Below, one piece after another: positions 1-11,259 of a stretch of DNA of 64,000 nucleotides (within the stretch, counting starts at the first letter, position 1; each line of letters opens with the position of its first letter). Both the position numbers and the translations under genes were made by a program. The notes under the pieces are model-generated. The model saw nothing but the letters and a program-made list of their open reading frames with translations, did not search any database and was not told the DNA's origin. The stretch lies in the NCBI RefSeq assembly GCF_008831285.2, contig NC_045147.1:12812854-12876853 (forward strand), in the 5' to 3' direction. Source of the stretch: Nymphaea colorata. Taxonomy: Eukaryota; Streptophyta; Magnoliopsida; Nymphaeales; Nymphaeaceae.

Positions 1-2598
1 AGGGCTTCAGGTTACAAACATGGAACACTGAATGCACCTTAAAGCCTGGTGGCAAGTCTAGCTTGTAGGCTAGCTTTTCGATTCTCTTCAGCACTGTGAA
101 GGGTCCCTCATACTTGCAGATCAATGACCTGTGTCGACCACGGAAAATGCCCGTGCAATGAGGATAAAGCTTCACGAGGACTTGATCATCCACTCGGAAT
201 TCCATTAGCCTTCGATTCAAATCTGTAAACTTTTTCATCTTTTTGGCGGCCTTGTGTAAGAACGCCTTAGCCATTTCCGTTTGTTCCTGCCAATCGCGAA
301 CGAACTGGTAGGCAAAAGTGGGTCTTCCCTTTTCTTGTGCTGCAAGGGTATGCGGCATCAACGGTTGTTGTCCAGTGGCTATTTCGAATGGACTATGTCC
401 AGAAGACTCGCTCTTCTGCAAATTGTAGCAAAATTGAGCTACATCCAACAATTTCATCCAATCCTTTTGATTCGCGCTGACATAGTGTCGAAGGTATTGT
501 TCCAACAATCCGTTGATTCGTTCAGTTTGGCCATCCGTTTGAGGGTGGAAACTTGTTGAGAATAATAAATCCGAACCCAACAAACGAAATACTTCGCGCC
601 AAAATTTTTCTGTGAAGCGAGCGTCCCGATCACTGACAATGCTTTTCGGCACGCCCCAATGTTTGACTATATGCTTCACGAACAACTCTACTGTCTTTTT
701 CGCGGGACATTCTTTAGAGGCTGGGATGAAGGTGGCATACTTTGAAAATCTATCCACAACCACAAGGATGGAGCTAAAGCCGTCAACTTTGGGCAAGCTG
801 ACGATGAAGTCCATGGAGAGGCATTATCACGGACGTTCTGGAATAGGAAGAGGCTCCAGGAGACCGGCAGGCTTCTGGTTTGTTCCCTTGTCCTGCTGAC
901 AGATGAAGCATGTTTTCACATAGGCTTCAACGTCGTCGCGCATCTGTGGCCAGTAGTAGCCACATTCGAGCAGTGCCAGTGTCCGCTCCTGGCCAGGATG
1001 GCCAGCCCACAACGAGTCATGACACTCCTTCAGCAACTCTCGTTAGAGATTGCCCCATCTAGGCACGAACACTCGTCCGCCCTTTGCCATCAAAAGTCCA
1101 TCTTGTAGCTAGAATCGTCGCTTCTTTCCCGCCTCCGTTGTTTCGACCAAGTGCTTGGCCACTGGGCCCTGCTTCATGCCTTCTCGAATCCGCTCGAGAA
1201 GAGCACCCTCGAGTTGCGCTTCGGATGATGCTGTTCGGGTAGCTGCCAACTCCGCCTTCCGACTTAGTGCGTCGGCTACGACGTTTGTCTTCCCTGCCTT
1301 GTACTTCAAGGCGAAATCGAATTCTGTAAGGAATTCCTGCCATCGAGCCTGCTTCAAGCTCAACTTCTTTTGAGTCTAAAAGTAGCTGGTGGTTACATTA
1401 TCAGTCTTTATCACAAATTGGGACCCCAATAAGTAATGTCTCCATGTGCCAAGACAATGAATAATGACCATCATTTCCCTTTCGTGCACGGAGTACCGTC
1501 GCTCTGCGTCTTTCAGCTTCCGACTCTCATAGGCGACTGAATGACCTTTCTGCATCAAAACTCCGCCAATGGCAAAATCTGATGCATCCGTGTGGACTTC
1601 AAATTTTCTTGTGTGGTCAGGCAACCTGAGCACAGGCTCCTACGCCATGGCCCTCTTCAACTTCTCGAAGGCATCTTCTTCAAGCTCTTTCCAAACTCAA
1701 GTTCGGTTTTTCTTTAGCAAATCAGTGAGAGGCGCAGTTATCAAAGATTACCGATAAATGAATCGTCGATAGTAATTTGCCAAACCGAGAAAAGAACGTA
1801 GTTCTGGTACATTGGTTGGCAATTTCCAGTCTTGGATTGCCCTCACCTTTTCTGTGTCCATTCGCAGTTGACCTTTTCCCACAATGTGACCGAGAAAACT
1901 GATTTCAGGTTGGCCGAATAGGCATTTCTCGCGCTTCACATAGAGTTCGTTTTCCTCCAATACCTTGAACACTGTCCGCCCACATGGTCCCTCATGGAGC
2001 TGCTGTACACTACAATGTCATCAAGATAAACTACCACGAACTTATCTAAGTACAGATAGAATATATTGTTCATTAGAATCGAAAAAGTGGCTGGGGCATT
2101 CGTCAACCCGAACGGCATTACCAAGAATTCAAAGGCACCGTAACGAGTGACGCAAGTGGTCTTTGGCTCGTCGCCATCAACAATCCGAACTTGCCAATAT
2201 CCTGATCTGAGGTCTAACTTGGAAAACACTTGAGCTTCGCCCAGTTGATCAAACAGATCTGCAATCAAAGGTAAGGGGTATTTGTTCTTCACCATTACCT
2301 TGTTCAATGCTCGATAATCCACACATAACCTTTTGGAGCCATCATGCTTCGCTTGGAATAACACTGATGCACCAAAAGGAGCTTTGGAGGGTCTGATTAT
2401 ACTTCTAGCTAGCATCTCGCCCAACTGTCGCCGAAGTTCTCTTAATTCTACAGGGGCCATTCGATATGGTGCCATTGCCGGGGGTTTAACACCAGGAAGG
2501 AGTTTGATGGCATGATCCACCTCACGTCGAGGTGGCAGCCGTCTAGGGAGCTCCGCAGGCATTGTTCCTGCGAATTCCGCTAAGATAGGAGCAAGCAT
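1..2598 (-). pseudogene. gypsy-1 reverse transcriptase, RNase H and integrase
   Basis: RT occupies about 1750-2540, with [25 protein letters not shown] and the catalytic YLDDIVVYS (near 2005-2030). A frameshift at about 1940-1970 separates it from the RT C-terminus (NYYRRFI). RNase H follows (about 1100-1640; VHTDASDFAIGG, VHEREMM). The integrase zinc finger (H-x5-H...C-x2-C, about 880-1030) ends at two adjacent stops (about 825-832), after which the core resumes with its DDE residues in MDF, VSDRDARF and DGQTERING contexts. The integrase C-terminal region (FKVHSVFHVCNLK) continues through base 1. It is disabled by a frameshift and stops. Confidence 0.9.
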
Positions 2599-3221
2599 TG
2601 GCCCGTGATGCGGTTGTGAAGATTGAGAGTTGGTCAGGAAGGGCCAACTTCTCGGTGGTCCCGATGGATGATTTCTCGATGATCCTAAACATGGAGCTCC
2701 TCAGTACAGCGAAAATGGTTCCAATGCCGCACCTACGCAGTATCAGTATCATGGACGAGAAGTCCCCTTGTATGGTTCCAGTAACATCGATAAAGAAGGA
2801 TAAGGGCAAAGCCGCAATGATATCTGCCCTTCTGTTGAAGAAAGGCCTCAAGCACGGCGAAGAGACATACTTGGTGGCAATCAGGGAAGTGACTAATGCC
2901 GCACCTAGGGAATCAGGGAGTCATTAGTCACTTCCCTGATTGCCACCAAGTATGTCTCTTCGCCGTGCTTGAGGCCTTTCTTCAACAGAAGGGCAGATAT
3001 CATTGCGGCTTTGCCCTTATCATTCTTTATCGATGTTACTGGAACCATACAAGGGGACTTCTCGTCCATGATACTGATACTGCGTAGGTGCGGCATTGGA
3101 ACTATTGTCGCTGTACTGAGGAGCTCCATGTTTAGGATCATCCAGAAATCATCCATCAGGACCACCGAGAAGTTGGCCCTTCCTGACCAACTCTCAATCT
3201 TCACAACTGCATCACGGGCCA
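2599..3221. repeat. Near-perfect 300-bp inverted duplication with 23-bp spacer
   Basis: Bases 2599-2898 are the reverse complement of 2922-3221 (paired positions sum to 5820 along the whole length, so no indels), with only a handful of substitutions. The spacer is 2899-2921. The arm is the C-terminal part of the gypsy-1 protease/linker region, present once in the correct orientation (right arm) and once inverted (left arm), so the left copy is read on the + strand. It lies exactly between protease and RT. Confidence 0.95.
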
Positions 3222-4700
3222 CTCCGTGGATGGGTTTGGCCTCTGAGTTCACCGCCTTCATGCGTAACTCTCCCTTCTCAAGGGTTAGGCCTAGTCTCCT
3301 CGCTTTCTCAACTGAGACAAAGTTATGTGTGGCTCCCGTGTCTACCATAGCCAGGGTAGACCTTTCATTTACCAGGATTTCCAAGTACATGAGCTCGTTA
3401 GAAGGTGTCGCTGTCACCTTCACTTTTTCCTCCCTTTTTATGGTGTTCAGAAGTTGAAGTGCACCCATCTTTGGTGTTTCCCCTTCTTCACCTTGTGCCG
3501 CATTAGCAGATTGCCTTGAAGAGCTTGCTTGATTGTCCCTGTTTACACGCTTTGGACATTGCCTTCCTAAATGATTACCATCGCAAAACCAACATTTCAA
3601 CACTCTATTATGAGAGTTGTCGTTTCTGCGAAAGAAAGTTCTTCTTTCGACATGGCGCTGAGTTGATGGTTCATCTTTCCGTTCCCTTCGATCCTCTTTC
3701 TTTCCTCCATGGTCAAGCTTCTTCGACGGCTTGAAGGTGTTAATGTAGCTCTTGCGCTGAGTATTAGCCAAACGTTCTGCTACCACATAAGCATCCTCCA
3801 AGGTCTCTGGATTACTCCTTTCCACTTCAGATTGTGCCCACGACTGAAGTCCCAAAATAAACTAGTTCAATTTATCTTGTTCTTGCATATCTGGCACATC
3901 TAACATTAGCCTTTGATAGGCCCTCACGTAATCTCGCAAGGTTCCGGTATGTTTTAGTTCACCAACCATCTGATAGGCATGGCGTGTCGCATTCGGGGGC
4001 ATGAAGTAAGTTCTTAACTCTCGCTGAAAATCATCGAAAGTGTCTATTGTACAGATCCCCTTCTGAATGTCGAGCCTTTTCCTTCTCCACCATGCCACAG
4101 CATCGCCCTCTAGCAACATAGCCACAGTCTTGACTTGAAGGTCATCCCCCATAACACCTTGCAAGTCCAGGTAATACTCTACTTGGAATAAAAAGTTGTT
4201 GATCACTCGACTATCCCGAGTTCCATTGTATTTAGCTGATCTCTGAACGTCGACCCTCGCTGGCCGATCGTCACTTCCACCTACAAAGATCTGTCGCTGT
4301 AGTGTGCGGTTCTTTACTTGAAGTTCCTTGACTTCAGCCTGTAATGCGGTCACTGTGTCAGTCAGTGCCCGATTCATGGCCACTAGTTCGACCACTTGTT
4401 CCCGCAGTACCTTCATCTCGTCCTTCATTTCCTTGAAGGACTCAGCTGCATTACCCAACGCTTCTTCATGAGTAGTTACGTCGGTAGCTAGCTTGTTCAC
4501 CATCTCGGTCAGGTATTCCTGACCCTGGGATGTACCCATCTCTTCAGAATGGGCTACCCCCTTGCCCTTAGCACTTCGCAAATTGTATTGAGTCGCCGGG
4601 GCTTCTTTCTCTTCGATCAACGATCGTCGGAGGTCTCTTTCGATCAACGATCGTCGACGTGTAGTTCTACACCGACTATCCAACCGCTTCCCCAGATTGA
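2922..4700 (-). pseudogene. gypsy-1 gag and aspartic protease
   Basis: The frame runs from the LTR side through a Lys/Glu-rich coiled coil (about 4320-4560), a Retrotrans_gag domain (WWRRKR and GTLRDYVRAYQRL motifs, about 3900-4130), a CCHC knuckle (CWFCDGNHLGRQCP, about 3550-3595) and a retropepsin-like protease with active site DTGATHNF (about 3315-3345). One in-frame TAG at 3862-3864 interrupts gag; the same frame resumes directly after it. A 25-bp direct repeat with the core CGATCAACGATCGTCG lies near 4613-4660, close to the PBS. The protease C-terminus runs into the inverted duplication instead of into RT. The protein would be the structural and processing part of the particle; this copy cannot make it intact. 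Confidence 0.88.
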
Positions 4701-4710
4701 GCCAACCTGA

Positions 4711-4723
4711 GGCTCTGATACCA
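4711..4723 (-). other. Primer-binding site of gypsy-1 (initiator tRNA-Met)
   Basis: The minus strand reads TGGTATCAGAGCC, the complement of the 3' end of plant initiator tRNA-Met, three bases inside the LTR. This fixes the orientation and the LTR/internal border. Confidence 0.9.
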
Positions 4724-4725
4724 GT

Positions 4726-5139
4726 TGTCACGGGCTGACAACTTCGGCCCGTGCGGCGTGGCAATAACCTAATTGCCGCAAGACTTCAAACCGCTGAACG
4801 GGGCACAAAGGTAGTTTGAGAAAACAAGTGTATAAAGAATGCTTGTGAATAAAGAAATCTTGCAATGTATTCGCTTGGAAAATTAGTACATCACGAGAAA
4901 GATAAGCAAGAAGAATGATCTCGACTTTACTTATATAGGATGGCCGAGGTCATTTACAGGATTCCTATGCCGACCACCCAAAACAAGAAATCCCAATACT
5001 TGACACTTAGACCGGTGGGAGGGTACTCCCTTACAAGTGAACATGCATAAGCAAATGACTCAACATAAGCAAAGGAAGCACAATGCAAAACAAAGCAAAG
5101 GATTGTACAGACTCCCAGACTCCCAGACACAGGGGAACA
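4726..5139 (-). repeat. 5' LTR of gypsy-1
   Basis: The segment has TG...CA ends (TGTCACGGG at the left, GGGGAACA at the right on the + strand) and lies directly outside the primer-binding site. On the minus strand it holds a TATA-like CTATATAAG (about 4930-4939), consistent with a promoter upstream of the R region. The right boundary is inferred from where homology to the LRR block starts, because the partner LTR is outside the window. Confidence 0.7.
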
Positions 5140-5968
5140 TTCAAGATCTATTTCTTTAAATGGATCATAAAGGCCATCATGATGGCAACCGTTGAATAGG
5201 AGAAAACTTCTTAACTTAAACCTTAAGCTAAACCTTAGTGAAAGAAAACTTACTTTCATATGCACATGCTTGATCTTGAACTTTCATCCTATAATGGAAA
5301 ACTCTCGATTGGCGGTAATCATCTTGCTATCGAGATTCAGATCGACCCCAACTATCCAATAGATGGCGATTTTTGTCCTCCAAGTAACATAGTGCATTGG
5401 CTACTGCCATTGAAAACTTGATCGACCTGGTTCCATGGAAGGCCCCACTGTTTCCATGTATCAGCCTGTTAGCCACCATCTACACTCCAGTTCCCTACCG
5501 CTCCTTCACAACAGCTCTGAAATCTTTGCTGTCGCACCACCCAGCACCTGAACCATGTTAGTGTGTTGCACTTGAACCAGAGTTTTACACTCTTCCACGA
5601 AGGGCTTCCTCTCATACTTGCTTAGTTTCTCTTTGTTAACCTCCTCCACTGTCACTTCTCTTCCATGCATCACCCAACACTCCGTAATATGTCTCGTACC
5701 TCCCACTCTTCCCAACATAATTCTCGATAGCAAATAGTTTAGTTGCAGCCTCGATCATGGTTGGCGTGAATTGGTAAGGAAAGCGCCTTCTGAGGATTGG
5801 AAACAGAAAATCTGACCTTTTGAGGAACAACACATCAGATAAGCCAGCACCAAGAATGTGATTGACAAAAATGTGACCAGAAAAAACATAAAACCAGACA
5901 AAAAGTGTTAGGAACCAGTGGACAGCCCGGAATGCACAAATTAAGAGTAGATGAAACGCCGAAAGAAG

Positions 5969-6317
5969 TGTTAACAAAAATGAAGGAATCAGCCCAACAA
6001 ATCTCTCCATAATAGAAGGCGATACACTTGACAAAATTGGGACAGCAACAATCAAGGAAACAGAGCACGATGACAAGAAGATATTTCCTATTGGAGAACA
6101 CTATGAAGAGAAAGAAAAATTCAAACATTGAATCTTCTAACGTCCACAATGGATGTATAAAATCATAGCAGGAAACTTGTAACATACAGAGTTGAAAAAA
6201 ATCAAAAAATAAGAAGACCATTATTCTGTGGATGTAGATCAACAAGATCGAACCCCGTAACTCCCCTTGCAATACTGTCGTGTGTTGATCTCTCTCTCCT
6301 TCTTTGAAAATTTTTTA
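5969..6317 (+). repeat. 5' LTR of Copia-1
   Basis: It begins TGTTAAC and ends TTTTTTA immediately before the primer-binding site; the usual terminal CA is replaced by TA. It is colinear with 10482-10842 apart from small indels. Confidence 0.92.
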
Positions 6318-6361
6318 TGGTATCAGAGCCACTACATCATTGTTAAGGATCAACATCTGTC

Positions 6362-9300
6362 ATGGCATCCTCTTCAAACAACAACACACATAGAAGTCAG
6401 CTGAATAATGGTACGGGAATTCCTTCTTATTTACTGTAACATCCAAATCATTTGCACCTCTCTCTCGCATCAAATTGAACACTGAAAATTATCTGGTATG
6501 GGAATCTCAATTCATGCCCATACTCCTGTCATGTGATCTGATGAAGTTCGTTGATGGAACGAAACCGGCACTAGAAAAATACAAGCCTGGAATGACAGGG
6601 ATAAGCCAAGACTATCTCGATTGGCTGCGACAAGATCAAATCTTACTATGTTGGATCAAGTCATCATTATCTGAAAACAATCAGTGCAAATCATTAGATT
6701 GAAAACTTCGGCAGGAGTCTGTAGTGCGCTGAAAACTTCTATGCTGCTCATTCACGGTCTAGGGTTATGCAGTTGAAATCTCAGCTGCAAGATTTGAAAA
6801 AGGGAAACATGTCTATGGATGCATATTTTCAAAAAATAAGAGTTAGAGCACATCAATTAGCTATAGCATCTAAACCTATAGACGAAGATGATTTGGTTTT
6901 ATACATTAAGAGGTCTGCCAGTCGAGTATCTTGCTTTTAAGACAAGCATGGAGACACAAAAAGAGCCCTTTAGTCTGAATGAACTTTATGGCCTCTTACT
7001 TTATGCAAGAGGCTAATCAAAAGGGCCATCATGATGAATTTCTGCCCACTGTGAATAATGTTTTCAAGGGGCACAATGAGAGATAACATAATTATCGTGG
7101 TCGAGGAAAATATTTATACAACAACAAAAATTTTCAAGGCAAAGAAAAGACAATATGTCAGATGTGTGAGAAGACAGGGCATGTAGCAAAAAATTGTTAT
7201 ACCTACTTGAATCTCATAAAAAACAAGAGCCCAAATCCTCAAGCGTTCCATGCTACCATTGGAAATTCTTCAAATCAGCAAGTTGGGGATGACAATTGGT
7301 ATCCCGATTCAGGTGCAACCCACCACGTCACCAATGATATAAACAAACCTTCAATACAGTTGGACTACCGAGGGAGAGACACTCTAAAGGTTGGCGATGG
7401 AACGGGTTTGTCTATACTCCATATTGGTTCATCCATGCCTTCTAGAAATTTAATTTTAAATGATATATTGCATGTTCCAAATATAACTAGGAACTTGTTA
7501 TCCGTTTAAAATTTTTGTAAGGATAATGATGTTTATATTGAGTTTCACCCTAACGTGTGTTATGTTAAGGACTAAGCCGGGAAGGTGCTGCATCAAGGAA
7601 CCAGCCAGAATGGCCTCTGCAAAATTAATTTTGCAACAAAAAATAAAGAGGCCATGTGCAAGAAAAGAGCATCATTGGAGACTTGGCATAAAAGGCTTGG
7701 TCATCCTGCCTTTGCCATAGTTAGGCGTGTCTTGAATGACTTTGATTTATGCTATAATAATTTGTTTCCCTCTACTTTGTGTGAAGCATGTCATAAGGCA
7801 AAAAGCCATAACTTCCATTTCAAGCTGTATCTTATAAGGCACAAAAACCCCTTGAGATTGTGTACTTTGATATCTGGGACTTGCCCCAGTCATGAAAACA
7901 AATGGTTATCATTACTATGTTATTTTTGTTGATGCATATTCTATATATACATGGTTTTATTTGCTTAAATTAAAATCTGATGTTATAACTGCTTTTAAAT
8001 CTTTTAAAGCAATAACTAAAAATCATACAGGGCACCAGATTAAATATTTGCATTCTGACGGGGGTAGTGAGTATCAAAGCCTACAACCATTCTTATCCGA
8101 GAATGGCATAGGACACCGAAAAAGCTGCCCACACATACTCGAACAAAATGGGAATGCTAAAAGACAGCACATGCACATTGTTGAAACTAGCATGTCTTTA
8201 CTAGCTGAAGCATATATTCCAAAAAATTATTGGACATATGTTTTCAATTCTGCTGTATACCTTATTAATCGCATGCCCACCAAAGTACTCAATTATCTTT
8301 CACCACTGGAAAAGTTATTTCAGAAAATCCCAGATTATAATTTTCTTAAGATTTTTGGTTGTGAATGTTACCCCCATTTGAGACCTTATGTGAATCACAA
8401 ACTTGATTTTAGATATGAAAGATGCATATTTCTTTGATATGCTCCACAAAACAAGGGTTACCACTGCTTGAATTTAAAAAATAAAAAAATGTTTACATCT
8501 CGGCATGTTGTTTTCAATGAAACGACTTTTCCTTTAAAAGATGAAAAACTTAATGAGAAGCATGTTTCTAGTGACCAACAGCCACCTCAATATATCCCTG
8601 TGTTCTTTTGAAATAATAATCACTCTAGAGACACCAATGATCATAGTAGTGATATTGAGAAGCACCATGATACGTCCAATCTAGAGCAAAGTCAAAGTCG
8701 CCCCAACCATGTTGATCAAGTCGATTTGTTACAACCAAGTTCAAATGAGAGACACCAAGATGAAGTCCAACCTAAAAATGTCAAGACCATCACTAAACCT
8801 ACTAGAACCCATAATATGACAACACGGTTTCAAGCTGGTATAGTGAAGCCCAATACTAAATATACAAATTATGAAACCCATATAGTAACTAAATATCCTT
8901 TAGTCCTATCTACAACATCCAATTTGACTACTGAGTCCAAACCCAATACTCTTCAAGCCCTTGCTAGTAGACATTGGAAAGAAGCTATGAATATTTTGCT
9001 CTTCTCAAAAACCAAACTTGGAGTTGTGTACCAACCTCTAATGCCAAATATATTGTAGGATGCAAATGGGTTTTCAAAAACAAAAGAAAGGCTGATGGTT
9101 CGTTAGAAAGATAGACAGCCAGACTTGTAGACAAGGGATATAGTGGAAATGAAGGGATTGACTACACTGAAACATTCAACCCAGTAGTCAAACCCACAAC
9201 CATTAGAATGATACTCACCATTGCTTTGAGTCGCAGGTGGAAAACCAATCAACTGGATGGTCAAAATACTTTTCTCCGTGGAACACTAGAAAAAGAAGTT

Positions 9301-10440
9301 TACATGTCTCAACCGCCCAGATTTGAGGATAAGAATTATCCTACTCATATTTGCAAGTTACGTAAAGCACTCTATGGCTTGAAGCAAGCCCCAAGAGCTT
9401 GGTTTTCACGTGTAAGTACTTTTCTTCACAAGATGAGATTTCAAGGAGCCAAAACAGATACATCACTATTCATCTACAAAGATCCAAATGTAGTCATGTA
9501 CATCCTCATTTCATATTAACAGAAAGTTCAAATTTGCACATTCAAAAACTAATTGCAGCTTTCAAATCAGAATTCATAATCAAAGACCTAGGATATCTAC
9601 ACTTCTTCTTGGGCATCAAAGTAAAAAATACACCTCCAGGTTTGATTTTGTCTCAACAGAAATACATTTTGGAGCTACTCGCGAAAACAAATATGGTAGG
9701 AGCCAAACCAATTTCTACACCCATAGCTATTTCACCAACTTTGACAACACATTCATGGTTCTCCTTCCATGATCCAAGCCTATATAGAAGCATAGTTGGA
9801 GTTCTACAGTTTGCTATGATGACGAGACCAGACATATCTCTTACAGTGAACAAGGTTTGTCAATATATGCATAACCCAACAAACATCCATTGGGCTGCCA
9901 TGAAGCGAATATTAAGGTATCAAAAGCAAACTTTTGATTATGGATTATGTCTAAAGCCATGTACGAAAATGGACATTTCAGCATACAATGATGCGGATTG
10001 GGCTGGATGCCTTGATGACAGAAAATCCACTAGCAGTTATGCAATCTTCCTCAGATAAAACCTTGTCTCTTGGAGTTCCAAGAAGCAAAATGTGGTCTCT
10101 CACTCAAGGACCAAAGAGGAATATAGAGCTGTCGCTAACACAATAGCTGAAATTACTTGCATCCAATTTTTATTGCAAGAACTTGGAGCTAAATCATCAC
10201 GAGAACCCATTCTTTGGTGTGATAACATTGGGCCCACATATCTAGCATCACATCCAATATATCATTATAGATGCAAGCATGTAGAAACAAATCTTCTCTT
10301 TGTTAGTGACAAGCTTGCAAAAGGAAAATTGGCCATTTAAGTATATTTCAACGAAGGATCAGACTATTGAAATCTTGACAAAACCATTGTTAAAGCAGCT
10401 GCATGGAGCAATAGTGCCAAAATTAAATGTCATCAAGTTC
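6362..10440 (+). pseudogene. Copia-1 gag-pol, multiply disrupted
   Basis: Gag fragments include NYLVWESQF (about 6480) and a CCHC knuckle CQMCEKTGHVAKNC (about 7155-7200). The protease has DSGATHHVTND (about 7305-7335). Integrase shows the HHCC region (ETWHKRLGHPAF, about 7675-7720) and core (SDGGSEYQS, EQNGNAKRQH, about 8050-8170). RT has [17 protein letters not shown] and [12 protein letters not shown] (9255-9405), but the catalytic YVDD is missing: around 9505-9520 the sequence jumps from ILIS to ILTESSN with a frameshift, so bases encoding the motif appear deleted. RNase H follows (AYNDADWAGCLDDRKS, about 9985-10030). Several stops separate the pieces. It is not functional. Confidence 0.9.
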
Positions 10441-10481
10441 AATCTCAATCCTAATGAAGACAAGATGAGCTTTACAAGGGG

Positions 10482-10842
10482 AGTTAACGAAAATGAAGGA
10501 ATCATCCCAATGAATCTCTCCATAATAGAAGGTGATACACTTGACAAAATTGGGACAACAACAATCAATGAAATAGAGCACGATGATAAGAAGATATTTC
10601 CTATTGGAGAAGACTATGAAGAGAAAGAAAAATTCAAACGTTGAACGAAACGTTGAATCTCCTAATGTCTACAATAGATGTATAAAATCATAGCAGGAAA
10701 CTTGTAACATACAGAGTTGAAAAAAATCAAAAAATAAGAAGACCATTATTCCGTGGATGTAGATCAACAAGATCGAACCACGTAACTCCCTTTGCAATAC
10801 TGTCGTGTATTGATCTCTCTCTCCTTCTTTGAAATTCTTTTA
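10482..10842 (+). repeat. 3' LTR of Copia-1
   Basis: It begins AGTTAAC (first T of TG changed to A) after a purine-rich tract ACAAGGGG (polypurine tract) and ends CTTTTA before the AGAAG duplication. It is 12 bases longer than the 5' LTR because of a short local duplication around 10639-10660 (CGTTGAACGAAACGTTGAA). Confidence 0.92.
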
Positions 10843-10984
10843 AGAAGCAGATCGTCGACACGTTGCCAGAGAAATGGTTGTAGGAAAGATCAAGAGTGTG
10901 AGGCTGGTGAGAAGCAAGAGACTGTCAATTGGGAGATAGCCCAGCAGATTGTTGTGACTGAGATCAAGGGCACAGATCTATTGG

Positions 10985-11221
10985 TGTTAAGAAGAGTTTG
11001 AATTTTGAAATCCTAGAAATCTGCAAGAGATAAAAACGTATGAGTCTCTATTAATTTGGGATTTGATTCTACGTTTTTTTATCTCCTTGCCTTATTTGTT
11101 GTAACGTCATTCTCTTGTAATCTATAGTTACTTTGTATTTTCAACAATAGCAATACACGTGAGATTCTACTTTTGAATCCTCCTCTCTCTCGTTCCCTCT
11201 CAATTCTCACGAGCTCTTTCA
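10985..11221 (+). repeat. 5' LTR of Copia-2
   Basis: It starts TGTTAAGAAG and ends CTCTTTCA. It is closely similar to 15502-15741, with a few substitutions and small indels. Confidence 0.93.
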
Positions 11222-11259
11222 TCGTATCAGAGCCATTGTCTTCTTCCTCTAGAAGCATC

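Larger units (their letters stand above)
1..5139 (-). mobile_element. Ty3/gypsy retrotransposon (gypsy-1), partial, degenerate
   Basis: Read on the minus strand from right to left, the element shows a 5' LTR, a primer-binding site, gag with a coiled coil and zinc knuckle, aspartic protease, reverse transcriptase, RNase H and integrase. This PR-RT-RH-IN order is that of Ty3/gypsy. The left end lies outside the window, so the 3' LTR is not seen and no target-site duplication can be checked. The copy is dead: there is a nonsense codon in gag, a frameshift near 1950, stops at about 825-832 in integrase, and a 300-bp inverted duplication between protease and RT. The right edge (5139/5140) is placed where similarity to the LRR-pseudogene block of other copies begins. 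Confidence 0.93.
5969..10842 (+). mobile_element. Ty1/copia retrotransposon Copia-1, full length, degenerate
   Basis: Two LTRs (5969-6317 and 10482-10842) flank a gag-protease-integrase-RT-RNase H region in copia order. A perfect 5-bp target-site duplication AGAAG (5964-5968 and 10843-10847) brackets it. Removing the element restores the LRR pseudogene as seen in copies B and C (GAAAGAAG joined to CCGATCGTCG). The primer-binding site TGGTATCAGAGCC follows the 5' LTR directly (6318-6330). Confidence 0.96.

Noticed and set aside
6318-6330. tRNA-like match TGGTATCAGAGCC (also 4711, 17552)
   Set aside because: These are retrotransposon primer-binding sites at LTR borders; no tRNA cloverleaf surrounds them.
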